The notes under the pieces were generated by a model. It had not been told where the DNA came from, did no database searches, and saw nothing but the letters and a program-made list of their open reading frames with translations. This document shows, piece after piece, positions 21,799 to 30,391 of a DNA stretch of 64,000 nucleotides. This DNA is from Winkia neuii. GTDB lineage: Bacteria; Actinomycetota; Actinomycetes; Actinomycetales; Actinomycetaceae. The translations under genes were made by a program, and so were the position numbers. The DNA lies in assembly GCF_029011175.1 (NCBI RefSeq), contig NZ_CP118946.1, positions 930,001 to 994,000 of the forward strand, read 5' to 3'. Within the stretch, counting starts at the first letter, position 1. Each line of letters begins with the position of its first letter.

Positions 21799-23967
21799 GT
21801 GAACGATCGCTTCTCAAGGGACTGGCACGGCCGCGAACGCTCGCCGAAGTGGCGAGACTCCAATAGAGCTGAGCGCTCAGATCGACCGACCCGCCGGGGC
21901 CGGGATAACAACTACTCCCGGGAAGATGGACGCAGGGATTTTTCTAAGTCTCGTTCAGATCGCAGCCGGCGGTATGAGTCCGGTTCCGGATGGTCCGGAG
22001 GTGGCCGTAGACGGTCCGGCGGTGACGGAAGAGGCAAGCGCGGCTGGAACTCTGACAACTCCAGAGGAAAAGGAAAATTCTCCGATCGTCGCTCATCGGG
22101 CAAACGGTTTAATGACCGGGCCCGCTCTGATCGTCGGGAAGACCGTGGTCCCCGTGACTTCCGCAAGCAGAACAAGTGGGACTCACGGCGAAATGAGCCT
22201 GCTATTCCAATGAATGTTAAGGCTGAATCGCTAGATCCCATTGCCCGCAAGGCGCTAAATGGGTTGAACGCAGATAACGCTGAGACTGTAGCGCGCCATT
22301 TGGTTATGGCCGGTTCTTTGATCGATATTGATCCCGAAGCGGCATACGCCCACGCGCAGGCAGCAGTGGCCAGAGCCGGTCGAATTGGGCCGGTGCGAGA
22401 AGCGGCCGCGCTTGCAGCCTATGCTTGCGAGAAATTCCCTGAAGCCCTCCGCGAGGTTCGCGCGGTGCGCCGACTGACAGGCGAAGATAGCCTGCGCGCA
22501 ATTGAAGCGGACTGCGAGAGAGGCATTGGCAAGCCGGAGAAGGCTCTGGAGATAATCGGCGACACCTCAACGGCCGGTATGTCGGTTGGGGAACAGGCTG
22601 AGTTGGCGTTGGTTGCTTCTGGGGCTCGGGCCGATTTGGGCGAGCCGGAGGCCGGACTTCTTGTTATTGAGGACTTTCTCGATACCCGTAAGGTAGAAGA
22701 CGACGAGGTACTCTCTCGCCTCCTGCATGTTAAGGTAGACCGTCTGCGTGAACTGGGGCGCGAGGAAGAGGCCGATCAGGTAGAAGCTGAGATTCCGGCG
22801 GTTCCTGAGCCTCTGACTATCGTTGATTTTGACGAGGTCGTTGAAGCAGACATGGAATACGTGCCCTCCGATCTTCAAGGGTGCCGGAAGCCACTGTCAC
22901 AGAACTTTGAGCTCGCCCTCGTGGACCTGGACGGCGTCGCGTACATGGGATCTAGTCCAATTAAGTATGCCGACACCGGACTCATGAGTGCTAAGGAAGG
23001 CGGCATGGAGCTCGTCTTCGTAACTAACAACGCCTCACGCACCCGGCAGGAGGTAAAAGACAAGCTAGCCGGTTACGGAATAGAGGTAGATGAAGACAAG
23101 ATCATGACCTCCGCGATGGACGGCGTAGCTATTTTGAAGGAAATCCTGCCTCCAGGCGCAAAAGTCCTGTCCATCGGTGGCAATGGATTGCGCAAAGCTG
23201 TTACTGAAGGTGGCTTCGAACTTGTCGAAAGTGCCGACGATCGTCCAGCTGCTGTGATTCAGGGCTACGATCCGTCCGTAGGTTGGGCGGAACTCTCCGA
23301 GGGCGCTTACGCCATCAATCAGGGTGCCGCTTTCGTGGCCACAAACATGGACGCGACGCTACCTACTGAACGAGGCTTTAGCCTTGGAAATGGCTCCCTG
23401 GTGCACGCAGTTGAACATGCAACAGGAGTTTCCGCGAAGGCGGGAGGCAAGCCCTTCCCGGGGATTTATCGACACGCTGTCGAACTGGCCGAAGGCTCCA
23501 AGGCAATGTGCATTGGCGACCGACTGGATACCGACATTGCGGGAGCTCGTGCCGCTGGTTATCCAGTACTTCACCTCCTTACTGGTGTTGCAAGCGCAAA
23601 AGATGTTGCACTGGCTAAGAAGGAAGAACGCCCCACCTATCTAGGTCTTGACATGCGTTCTTTACTTGAGCCTGTTCCTGGTCCAGTAAAGACCGCTAAC
23701 GGGGATTGGACTTGCGGATCGTCAAGGGCATTCCGGGTAGAACGCGGCACAATTCAGGTTGATGAAGTTCCCCTTGAGGCAGATTCAGTCACGCTGAAAC
23801 TCGACGACTACCGGGCCTTGGTAGCAGCGGTTTGGGAAGCACGTGACAACCGCGATCGCGTCACGGTTCCCCAGATTGAGGTAACTCGCAATCCTGAGGT
23901 CGAGAACGCGGCAGACCAGGAAGCCACTCCTGAGCAAGAAGCGGACGATACCGAAGTAAATGAGTGA
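21799..23967 (+). CDS. Fusion protein: Arg-rich disordered head, TPR-like domain, HAD-IIA hydrolase
   Basis: 722 residues in one open frame from GTG 21799 (AAGGA upstream). Residues 1-132 are low-complexity R/S/G/D sequence; I count 43 Arg+Lys in the first 130. Residues about 140-335 are Ala/Glu-rich helical repeats of the TPR-like type that stands next to this gene in other actinobacteria (Rv1691-like). Residues about 370-640 are a HAD-IIA phosphatase with motif I DLDGV (376-380), motif II VTNNASRT (408-415) and GDRLDTDIAGA (motif IV). The tail is acidic. HAD-IIA enzymes dephosphorylate small phosphates (4-nitrophenylphosphatase, NagD-like); the substrate is unknown. In M. tuberculosis the TPR and HAD parts are separate genes (Rv1691, Rv1692). 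The last 8 bases overlap the small gene at 23960. Confidence 0.85.
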   Translation: MNDRFSRDWHGRERSPKWRDSNRAERSDRPTRRGRDNNYSREDGRRDFSKSRSDRSRRYESGSGWSGGGRRRSGGDGRGKRGWNSDNSRGKGKFSDRRSSGKRFNDRARSDRREDRGPRDFRKQNKWDSRRNEPAIPMNVKAESLDPIARKALNGLNADNAETVARHLVMAGSLIDIDPEAAYAHAQAAVARAGRIGPVREAAALAAYACEKFPEALREVRAVRRLTGEDSLRAIEADCERGIGKPEKALEIIGDTSTAGMSVGEQAELALVASGARADLGEPEAGLLVIEDFLDTRKVEDDEVLSRLLHVKVDRLRELGREEEADQVEAEIPAVPEPLTIVDFDEVVEADMEYVPSDLQGCRKPLSQNFELALVDLDGVAYMGSSPIKYADTGLMSAKEGGMELVFVTNNASRTRQEVKDKLAGYGIEVDEDKIMTSAMDGVAILKEILPPGAKVLSIGGNGLRKAVTEGGFELVESADDRPAAVIQGYDPSVGWAELSEGAYAINQGAAFVATNMDATLPTERGFSLGNGSLVHAVEHATGVSAKAGGKPFPGIYRHAVELAEGSKAMCIGDRLDTDIAGARAAGYPVLHLLTGVASAKDVALAKKEERPTYLGLDMRSLLEPVPGPVKTANGDWTCGSSRAFRVERGTIQVDEVPLEADSVTLKLDDYRALVAAVWEARDNRDRVTVPQIEVTRNPEVENAADQEATPEQEADDTEVNE

Positions 23968-24100
23968 TGAAGAAAAAGGTTTGCCAGGGCTAACCGATGC
24001 TCTGGCAAACCTTGCCGAACTTCCCTTAGAGGAGCAGGTGAATCTTCTAAAGGAAATACAAACGAAGCTGAGCGAAGCTCTGACGACGGTAGGACACTAA
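23960..24100 (+). CDS. Small conserved protein before tlyA (Rv1693-like)
   Basis: 46 residues, ATG 23960-23962 to TAA 24098-24100: it begins MSDEEKGLPGL and ends TKLSEALTTVGH. It is acidic and amphipathic, with probable helices and no Cys or membrane segment. Its start lies in the last codons of the HAD fusion gene, and its stop overlaps the tlyA ATG (TAATG). Double overlap on both sides is strong evidence that it is translated as part of the operon. A short gene of unknown function stands at the same place in M. tuberculosis (Rv1693, between the HAD gene and tlyA); equivalence is inferred from position, not alignment. Confidence 0.75.
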   Translation: MSDEEKGLPGLTDALANLAELPLEEQVNLLKEIQTKLSEALTTVGH

Positions 24101-24927
24101 TGGGCAGACTGAGGCGTATCGATTCTGAGCTAGTGCGCAGGAAATATGCGCCCTCACGAACTAAAGCTGCCCAGATGATTCAGGATGGACTGGTCAAGCT
24201 AGATGGTCAGGTCGTGGTCAAACCTGCTCGCCAGGTCGATCCGGCCCAAGCTATAGAGGTTACCGAGTCCGCCCAAGATGGGTATGCCTCCCGCGGAGCA
24301 TACAAGCTAAGCGGGGCTTTAGATATCTTGGGCGCAAATGCTCCCTCGATAACTAACGTAAGGGCCCTCGATGCGGGAGCATCTACAGGTGGGTTCACCG
24401 ACGTACTCCTAAGGCGCGGTGCCGCCTCGGTAGTGGCAGTAGATGTGGGCTATGGGCAGATGGCATGGCGACTGCGCACCGATCCTAGAGTAGAGCTGCT
24501 TGAACGCACGAACGTACGTACTCTGGAGCCGGAACAGGTAGGGGAGCCGCCATCTTTGGTCGTGGGCGATTTGTCTTTCATCTCCTTGACGCTCGTGATT
24601 CCCGCGCTAGCAAAGGTCTCCGCTGCAGACGCCCATTTCCTGCTTATGGTCAAGCCGCAATTTGAGATTGGAAAGGACCGGCTTGGCCACGGGGGAGTCG
24701 TCAGGGATCCAGCTCACCGGATTGAAACGGTTCTAAAAGTGGCCAGCTGCGCTGTAGAGAACGGACTGATAGTGCACTCCTGCGCTGCTTCTCCGCTTCC
24801 GGGACCGTCCGGAAACGTTGAGTATTTCCTTCACATGTCCAAGACAGGAACCCAGTGCTCGGAGGAGCAACTGACTAAGATGGTTGAAGATGCCGTCGCA
24901 GCCGGGCCTCAGGGAGCACATAAATGA
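24100..24927 (+). CDS. tlyA: TlyA-family rRNA 2'-O-methyltransferase
   Basis: 275 residues. An N-terminal S4 RNA-binding domain (about 1-65, RRKYAPSRTKAAQMIQDG) precedes an FtsJ-type SAM-dependent methyltransferase with SRGAYKL (catalytic Lys), ALDAGASTGGFTD (SAM site), GDLSFISL and MVKPQFE (catalytic Lys and Glu). TlyA methylates 2'-OH of cytidines in 16S and 23S rRNA, and its loss gives capreomycin resistance in mycobacteria. The start overlaps the small gene's stop and the end overlaps nadK by 4 bp. Older annotation as hemolysin is not supported by the motifs. Confidence 0.95.
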   Translation: MGRLRRIDSELVRRKYAPSRTKAAQMIQDGLVKLDGQVVVKPARQVDPAQAIEVTESAQDGYASRGAYKLSGALDILGANAPSITNVRALDAGASTGGFTDVLLRRGAASVVAVDVGYGQMAWRLRTDPRVELLERTNVRTLEPEQVGEPPSLVVGDLSFISLTLVIPALAKVSAADAHFLLMVKPQFEIGKDRLGHGGVVRDPAHRIETVLKVASCAVENGLIVHSCAASPLPGPSGNVEYFLHMSKTGTQCSEEQLTKMVEDAVAAGPQGAHK

Positions 24928-25745
24928 GGAAGGTATATGCGCAGCTACACTCAGATCGGGCCTCGGCCAAAGAGGCCTATCTTGAGTTGCGGGCTGGGCT
25001 TGAAGACCGAGGTGTAGCACTAGTAGACCACATAGATGATGAGGTAGAGCTCGTCATGGCAGTGGGAGGCGACGGTACCGTCCTTTCGGCGGCCCCATTG
25101 GCGAGGGACGCAGGATTGCCTCTATTCGGCATAAATTTAGGGCACATGGGATTTCTTACGGAGGCCGAAAAGGAAGATTTGAAGGTGGTCATCGACCACA
25201 TTGTGCGTGCAGACTTCCAAGTTGAGGACCGCATGTGCATGAAGATCACCATCCGTCCTCCGCACGCGTGCCCAACCGAGGACTGGGCCTTGAACGAAGC
25301 TGCCATATTGCACACAGATGCCGCCCACCCGGCACACTTCGGCCTTGGCATAGACGGACAGGGTGTATCAACTTACGGGGCAGACGGAATTATCCTGGCC
25401 ACGCCCACGGGCTCTACCGCTTACTCATTCAGTGCAGGCGGACCAGTGGTGTGGCCAGATGTGCAAGCTCTTGTTGTTACCCCGCTTGCTGCGCACGGTC
25501 TTTTTACGCGACCTCTGGTTGTATCGCCTACTTCGCTGATCGAGGTCGCAGTTTCTATGGAACAGCGTAGCCACTTGGAGCTGTGGTGTGATGGGCAGCG
25601 TTGCTCGCTGCTTGAACCAGGGACCGTCTTAACGATGACTCGATCGGAAAAACCAGTTCGTTTTGCCCGAATTAACAAGGCCCCCTTCTCATCTCGGTTG
25701 GTGGCAAAGTTCGATCTTCCGGTACATGGGTGGCGAGATAACTAG
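24924..25745 (+). CDS. nadK: NAD kinase
   Basis: 273 residues. Motifs of the NAD kinase/diacylglycerol kinase-like fold: GGDGTVL near residue 50, NLGHMGFL, and the glycine-rich TPTGSTAYSFSAGGP in the second half. It phosphorylates NAD to NADP using ATP or polyphosphate. ATGA overlaps the tlyA stop, and the TAG stop shares its last base with the recN GTG, so tlyA-nadK-recN are translationally coupled, as in most actinobacteria. Confidence 0.96.
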   Translation: MRKVYAQLHSDRASAKEAYLELRAGLEDRGVALVDHIDDEVELVMAVGGDGTVLSAAPLARDAGLPLFGINLGHMGFLTEAEKEDLKVVIDHIVRADFQVEDRMCMKITIRPPHACPTEDWALNEAAILHTDAAHPAHFGLGIDGQGVSTYGADGIILATPTGSTAYSFSAGGPVVWPDVQALVVTPLAAHGLFTRPLVVSPTSLIEVAVSMEQRSHLELWCDGQRCSLLEPGTVLTMTRSEKPVRFARINKAPFSSRLVAKFDLPVHGWRDN

Positions 25746-27406
25746 TGCTTGAAGAACTAAACATAGAAAACCTTGGGGTTATAGAGAGCGCCCAGCTTTC
25801 AGTGGCGAATAACCTGACCGTCTTGACCGGCGAAACTGGTGCTGGCAAGACAATGGTTCTTACCTCCTTGGGACTACTCACCGGCAGCAAGCCGGATCTG
25901 GGGAAAGTCCGGGCTGGCAGTGAGCGGGCTCATGTAGAGGGCATATTCACCCTTGCCGAGAATTCAAAAGCGGCGAACATAATCACTGATGCTGGTGGGC
26001 TCATCGAGGATTCCACAGTCGTACTGGCTCGCTCCGTCCCAGCGAAGGGACGCTCTCGGGCCTTCGCTGGAGGGCGAAGTGTTCCTGCCGCAATTCTCTC
26101 TGAAGCTGGAGAGCAACTTGTAGCAATTCACGGGCAGGCCGACCAGCTGCGGCTACGATCTGCATCTGCGCAGCGAGAGCGTGTAGATCAGGTGGGAGGA
26201 CGCCCTCTGCAGGCGGTTCTTCGCAGATATCGACAGAAGTATGCGGCATACAAGAATGCCGTTGCAACCCTCGAAGAATGGCGGAAAAACTCTCGCGCTC
26301 GTGCAGTAGAAATAGAAATATTGCGTTCGGGAATTCAGCAGATAGATGAGCTTGCTTTGAGCGAGGGCGAGGACGACGAGCTACGCCAGCAAATAGAACG
26401 CCTAACTAACGTAGAAGATTTGCGTGAGGCTACTGCTAGGGCACTCAACCACATTTCGAGGGAAGGCGGGATTGCTGACAGCTTGGGCATAGTAATCGAG
26501 TCTTTGAATAAGGCAGCTAATTATGATGCCCAGTTGGAAAATAGCGCAGCTGCTGCAAGCTCGATAGAGGCAGAGGTCCAAGACCTCGCGGGTACCTTGG
26601 CAAGTTATCTTGAAGACTTGCAAGCCGACCCCGCAGCCTTAGAACATAAGCATGAGCGCTTGGCGAAGATCATCGAGGTTGGGCGAGGACGTGCAGAGTC
26701 CGCAACCGCTCTGCTGCGCTGGCGCGAAGAGGCAGGACAGAGGCTTGCCGAGATTGACGGGGGCACCGATCGCGAAGAAGAGCTTGCCGAGCAGGTGGCT
26801 GTCTTACGGGAAGAGACTTTGGAGCTAGGCCGACAACTCTCGAAATTGCGCCGCCAAGCCGCCAAGCAGTTGGGCGAATCGACCAGTAAAGAGCTGACGG
26901 AACTAGCAATGCCGAACGCAAGAATCCTGGCAGAGATAGATTCATTGGACGAGCCCGCTGAGTTCGGCATGGATAAGGTTTCCCTGAAGCTGCAGTCGCA
27001 TCCGTCACTGCCACCGGTAGGGCTAGGTGAAGGCGCGTCGGGCGGAGAGCTGTCTAGAATCATGCTCGCCCTCGAATTGAGCAGTCTAGGTGATCACGAT
27101 GACGCCCCGGTAATGATATTTGACGAGATAGATGCAGGCATCGGAGGGCAAGCAGCGACATCTGTAGGGTTGCGCTTGGCGCGCTTGGCTCAATCGCGAC
27201 AAGTAATAGTGGTTACCCACCTGGCTCAAGTTGCAGCATATGGCGACAGACATATTGTGGTCGAAAAGCAGGGTGGGAAGGCAACTGTTAGGCAGGTAGA
27301 GGGCGAAGATCGCGTTTTGGAACTTGCGCGAATGCTCTCTGGGCACACCGACTCGAAATCAGCTAGAGTGCACGCCGCTGAGCTCCTTGGCGCCTCGCAC
27401 GTGTAA
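25745..27406 (+). CDS. recN: DNA repair protein RecN
   Basis: 553 residues, SMC-like ATPase. Walker A GETGAGKTM lies near residue 30, followed by a long coiled-coil centre (about 150-390), the ABC signature GASGGELSRIM and Walker B VMIFDEIDAGIGG in the C-terminal half, then the H-loop VVTHLAQVAA. RecN acts early in double-strand break repair by bridging DNA ends. The start is GTG overlapping the nadK stop. No LexA-type box is visible at the gene itself; transcription probably comes from upstream. Confidence 0.96.
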   Translation: MLEELNIENLGVIESAQLSVANNLTVLTGETGAGKTMVLTSLGLLTGSKPDLGKVRAGSERAHVEGIFTLAENSKAANIITDAGGLIEDSTVVLARSVPAKGRSRAFAGGRSVPAAILSEAGEQLVAIHGQADQLRLRSASAQRERVDQVGGRPLQAVLRRYRQKYAAYKNAVATLEEWRKNSRARAVEIEILRSGIQQIDELALSEGEDDELRQQIERLTNVEDLREATARALNHISREGGIADSLGIVIESLNKAANYDAQLENSAAAASSIEAEVQDLAGTLASYLEDLQADPAALEHKHERLAKIIEVGRGRAESATALLRWREEAGQRLAEIDGGTDREEELAEQVAVLREETLELGRQLSKLRRQAAKQLGESTSKELTELAMPNARILAEIDSLDEPAEFGMDKVSLKLQSHPSLPPVGLGEGASGGELSRIMLALELSSLGDHDDAPVMIFDEIDAGIGGQAATSVGLRLARLAQSRQVIVVTHLAQVAAYGDRHIVVEKQGGKATVRQVEGEDRVLELARMLSGHTDSKSARVHAAELLGASHV

Positions 27407-27417
27407 TACTAAGGTTC

Positions 27418-28617
27418 GTGGCTACGTTGTTCAGAAGGTCTAAAAAACGTGGGCTGTCCCAAGATGAGGGGCCGGCTCAGGTAGATAAACGCACAAAAAA
27501 TCTGACGCGGCGACTCGAAGAAGGCGCTATTGCGGTAATTAACCATGCCGATATCGATAGGGTGGCCGCCGAGGCTCTTGTGAATGCCCGGCCTGTGGCG
27601 GTGTTGAACGCAGCTAAGTCGACTACCGGGCGTTATCCCAATATGGGGCCTGGAATCATCCTTGAGGCAGGGATAACACTAATTGACGATCTCGGTACAG
27701 ACGTCATGCAGGTCCGGGAGGGGACCGTCCTAACGCTGAAGGATAACGAGGTCTACTCTGGTGGGAAGCTGGTCGCTGCGGGCGTGAAGCAGACTGCCGA
27801 GACAAATAAGAATGCCATGGAAGAAGCACGCTCAGGACTGTCCGTGCAGATCGAAGCATTCGCTGCCAACACTATGGAATATCTGCGTCGTGAACGGGAG
27901 CTCCTCCTCGACGGGGTAGGTGTGCCAGAGGTCAGGACTAAGCTGGACGGCCGGCAGGTGCTTATCGTGGTGCGCGGTTACAACTACAAAGAAGACTTGC
28001 GTTCGCTGAAACCTTATATTCGCGAGTACAAGCCCGTCCTTGTTGGTGTGGACGGAGGTGCCGACGCGATCCGTGAAGAGGGCTACAAGCCAGATATGAT
28101 CATCGGAGACATGGACTCCGTCAGTGATGAGGCATTGCGCTGTGGTGCCGAGATCGTGGTGCATGCTTACAAGGATGGGCGCGCGCCAGGCACTGAACGT
28201 CTAGATCGCCAAGGAATCGATTACATTACCTTCCCTGCCACGGGCACGTCTGAAGACGTAGCGATGCTGCTTGCTGATGACAAGGGAGCCGAACTTATTG
28301 TTGCTTTAGGCACCCATGCCACCCTGGTTGAATTCTTGGATAAGGGGCGCGCCGGTATGGCGTCGACGTTCCTTACCAGGCTGCGGGTGGGTTCTAAGTT
28401 GGTTGATGCAAAGGGTGTTTCCAAGTTGTATCAGCCGAAAGTCTCGAATAGGCAGGCTATCCTCTTCGCCCTGGTGGGCATAGCATCTGTACTAATTGCT
28501 CTAGCTGTAACTCCCGCGGGCCAGACCTTCTACGGGGTAATTGGGCTATACCTATCTCGGCTATGGGCAACTATTACCGGGGCAAATGGCTTCGGACCTA
28601 TCTATCCGTTCACATAA
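27418..28617 (+). CDS. steA: SteA-like cytokinetic ring protein
   Basis: 399 residues from GTG 27418. The central part (VGVDGGADAIREEGYKP followed by IIGDMDSVSD, about residues 210-240) has the fold signature of thiamine pyrophosphokinase catalytic domains. One transmembrane helix lies near residue 350 (AILFALVGIASVLIALAV), leaving a short outside tail. In Corynebacterium glutamicum SteA works with SteB at the septum to control daughter-cell separation through the RipA hydrolase. Older databases call it a thiamin pyrophosphokinase, which the topology makes unlikely. steB follows after 11 bp. Confidence 0.87.
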   Translation: MATLFRRSKKRGLSQDEGPAQVDKRTKNLTRRLEEGAIAVINHADIDRVAAEALVNARPVAVLNAAKSTTGRYPNMGPGIILEAGITLIDDLGTDVMQVREGTVLTLKDNEVYSGGKLVAAGVKQTAETNKNAMEEARSGLSVQIEAFAANTMEYLRRERELLLDGVGVPEVRTKLDGRQVLIVVRGYNYKEDLRSLKPYIREYKPVLVGVDGGADAIREEGYKPDMIIGDMDSVSDEALRCGAEIVVHAYKDGRAPGTERLDRQGIDYITFPATGTSEDVAMLLADDKGAELIVALGTHATLVEFLDKGRAGMASTFLTRLRVGSKLVDAKGVSKLYQPKVSNRQAILFALVGIASVLIALAVTPAGQTFYGVIGLYLSRLWATITGANGFGPIYPFT

Positions 28618-28628
28618 GAGGTTGAATC

Positions 28629-29561
28629 TTGATTGATTTTCGCTACCACCTAGTCTCACTGATGGCGGTTCTGATCGCCTTGACCTTAGGCGTGGTCTTG
28701 GGGGCAGGTCCACTGCAGGGGCCCCTTTCTTCCGCGCTTACTGGGCAGGTAAACCGCCTCACAGAACAGCAGGCAACACTAAACCAGCAGCTATCTGAGG
28801 CTCACACTGCGGTTCGGAACTCCGACGCTTACGTGAACGGCTTAGCTGCAGCGGTGCTGCCCGGATCGTTGAAGGATCAGAAGGTTGGCCTAATCGTTCT
28901 TCCCGGCACTGAGGCCGACGACGTTAAGGCAGTTTCTGACAAGCTGGCGCAGTCCGGTGCCAGTGTTGTCGGGCAGCTCTCTCTAGAAGCTGATTGGTTC
29001 ACCCAGGCCAGGGAGTCCTACAGGAAGTCTTTGGTCTCTTCTATTTCCTCCTATCTGGAGGCTGCTCCTGGTGGGAGCGCAACCACAGGAACGATCATGG
29101 GAGCAGGGGCGGTACAGCTACTTACCACTCCGGGCGACAAATCCAGTGCGTTGGCCGAAATTCTGACCTCGAAGTCGGCCCCCTTGGTAACGGTTACTAA
29201 GGCCGCTTCGGAGCCGGCGAAATCTGTAGTCGTAATTGGTCCGCGTAGTGACAAGGATGGTTCGAAGGAGCAGAAGAAGGAATCTCAGGGCTACAGTGAT
29301 GACGCTGTTACGGGGCTTGCACAGTCTGTAGCCAAGGCGCCAGAGGGCGGAGTCCTTACAGGCAGTGCTGAGGCGGAGGAATCATTGATTGCGAAGGTGC
29401 GCGCAGGAGGCGTATCCGTTGCGACTGTGGATTCGATCGGCCAGATCAGTGCTGCTGTGTCTACCCCGCTTGCTCTAGCGGCCGCCAAGGCTGGACACCC
29501 CGGAGCCTTCGGGTTCCAAACCGGTGCGGATAAGCCTATTCCTGACGTGAAAGCCAAGTGA
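28629..29561 (+). CDS. steB: SteB/MctB membrane protein
   Basis: 310 residues from TTG 28629, which gives the family start MIDFRYHLVSL; AGAGG lies upstream. A single N-terminal transmembrane helix (about 9-28, LMAVLIALTLGVVLGAG) is followed by a coiled coil (about 38-65) and an extracytoplasmic domain. In mycobacteria the protein is called MctB and linked to copper tolerance; in corynebacteria it is SteB, partner of SteA in septal peptidoglycan splitting. The region has no Cys/Met-rich metal site, so the septal role seems more likely here. It overlaps the next gene by 4 bp. Confidence 0.87.
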   Translation: MIDFRYHLVSLMAVLIALTLGVVLGAGPLQGPLSSALTGQVNRLTEQQATLNQQLSEAHTAVRNSDAYVNGLAAAVLPGSLKDQKVGLIVLPGTEADDVKAVSDKLAQSGASVVGQLSLEADWFTQARESYRKSLVSSISSYLEAAPGGSATTGTIMGAGAVQLLTTPGDKSSALAEILTSKSAPLVTVTKAASEPAKSVVVIGPRSDKDGSKEQKKESQGYSDDAVTGLAQSVAKAPEGGVLTGSAEAEESLIAKVRAGGVSVATVDSIGQISAAVSTPLALAAAKAGHPGAFGFQTGADKPIPDVKAK

Positions 29562-30391
29562 TGAAGCAGAGGCTTCTTGGCTTGGCGCTAGGTGGTGCGG
29601 CAGCCTATCTGACACAAAAGTTGCTCCCGGAGTCAGAGTCGTGGATCAGGCAGAATTTTGTCGGTAAGCCCGTCTCACTTAGAGGAGGCGTTGCCAGCGC
29701 CATCACGGCTACTGCGTGTTCCGCAGTGACTATCCTTGCCAGTCCTCGTATCGGTCTTGCCGCTACAGCGTTGAGCGCTGTCTCCGCGGGCGCCGGCTAT
29801 TTCGACGATATGGATCAGGGACGCCACGACGGGGATCATACTGCCAAAGGGCTTGGGGGACACCTCGGAGCCCTGCGTGAAGGGCACGTTAGCAGCGGGC
29901 TAATAAAGCTGGGATCTATTGGGGCGGCGTCAGCAGTCGCCGCAACTGTCCTGCCTCATCGCAGGGGGATGCTGGGATGCGCTGACTGGGTTGCAGGTAC
30001 AGTTCTGCTTGCTGGCGGAACAAACATGATAAACCTGCTGGATCTGCGTCCCGTTCGTGCTCGTAAGGCAGTTCTAGCCACCTCTATCCCCACACTGCTT
30101 GCTCGGGGTGACGCGAGCATCATCGGGGCAGCAGCGACTGCTGCAGCTGCCGGAGGGTTTAGCGACGACGGACGAGGTAAGACGATGCTAGGGGACACCG
30201 GTGCAAATTCGCTTGGTGCGTTAGCTTCGTTTGGAGTTGGGCTCGCAATGCCGCTTACTGGCCGGTACGCTGCGGCTGCTTTGCTGGTGGCGGCGACTCT
30301 CGCTTCGGAGAAAATTAGTTTTTCGGAAGTAATTGCAAACAGTACAATTCTGAGCCGTATCGACGCATGGGGTCGCCCCGATGGGGTTTAG
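29558..30391 (+). CDS. MraY/WecA-like (PNPT family) membrane protein
   Basis: 277 residues, Ala/Gly-rich, with about eight to nine hydrophobic segments. Phospho-sugar transferase landmarks in order: GKPVSLRGG (like the PTMGG region), GYFDDMDQ (double Asp, about 80-87), KGLGGHLGALREG, TNMINLLDLRP (NxxNLxD motif) and MLGDTGANSLGA (MraY GDTGS motif). The last-loop HxHH histidines of WecA/TagO/MraY are absent (EKISFSEVIANSTIL at that place), and it is about 50 residues shorter than MraY. Such enzymes move phospho-sugars from a UDP donor to polyprenyl phosphate. Whether this short version is active is open. It is flanked by steB (4-bp overlap) and the MurJ-like gene (11-bp overlap). Confidence 0.72.
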   Translation: MMKQRLLGLALGGAAAYLTQKLLPESESWIRQNFVGKPVSLRGGVASAITATACSAVTILASPRIGLAATALSAVSAGAGYFDDMDQGRHDGDHTAKGLGGHLGALREGHVSSGLIKLGSIGAASAVAATVLPHRRGMLGCADWVAGTVLLAGGTNMINLLDLRPVRARKAVLATSIPTLLARGDASIIGAAATAAAAGGFSDDGRGKTMLGDTGANSLGALASFGVGLAMPLTGRYAAAALLVAATLASEKISFSEVIANSTILSRIDAWGRPDGV

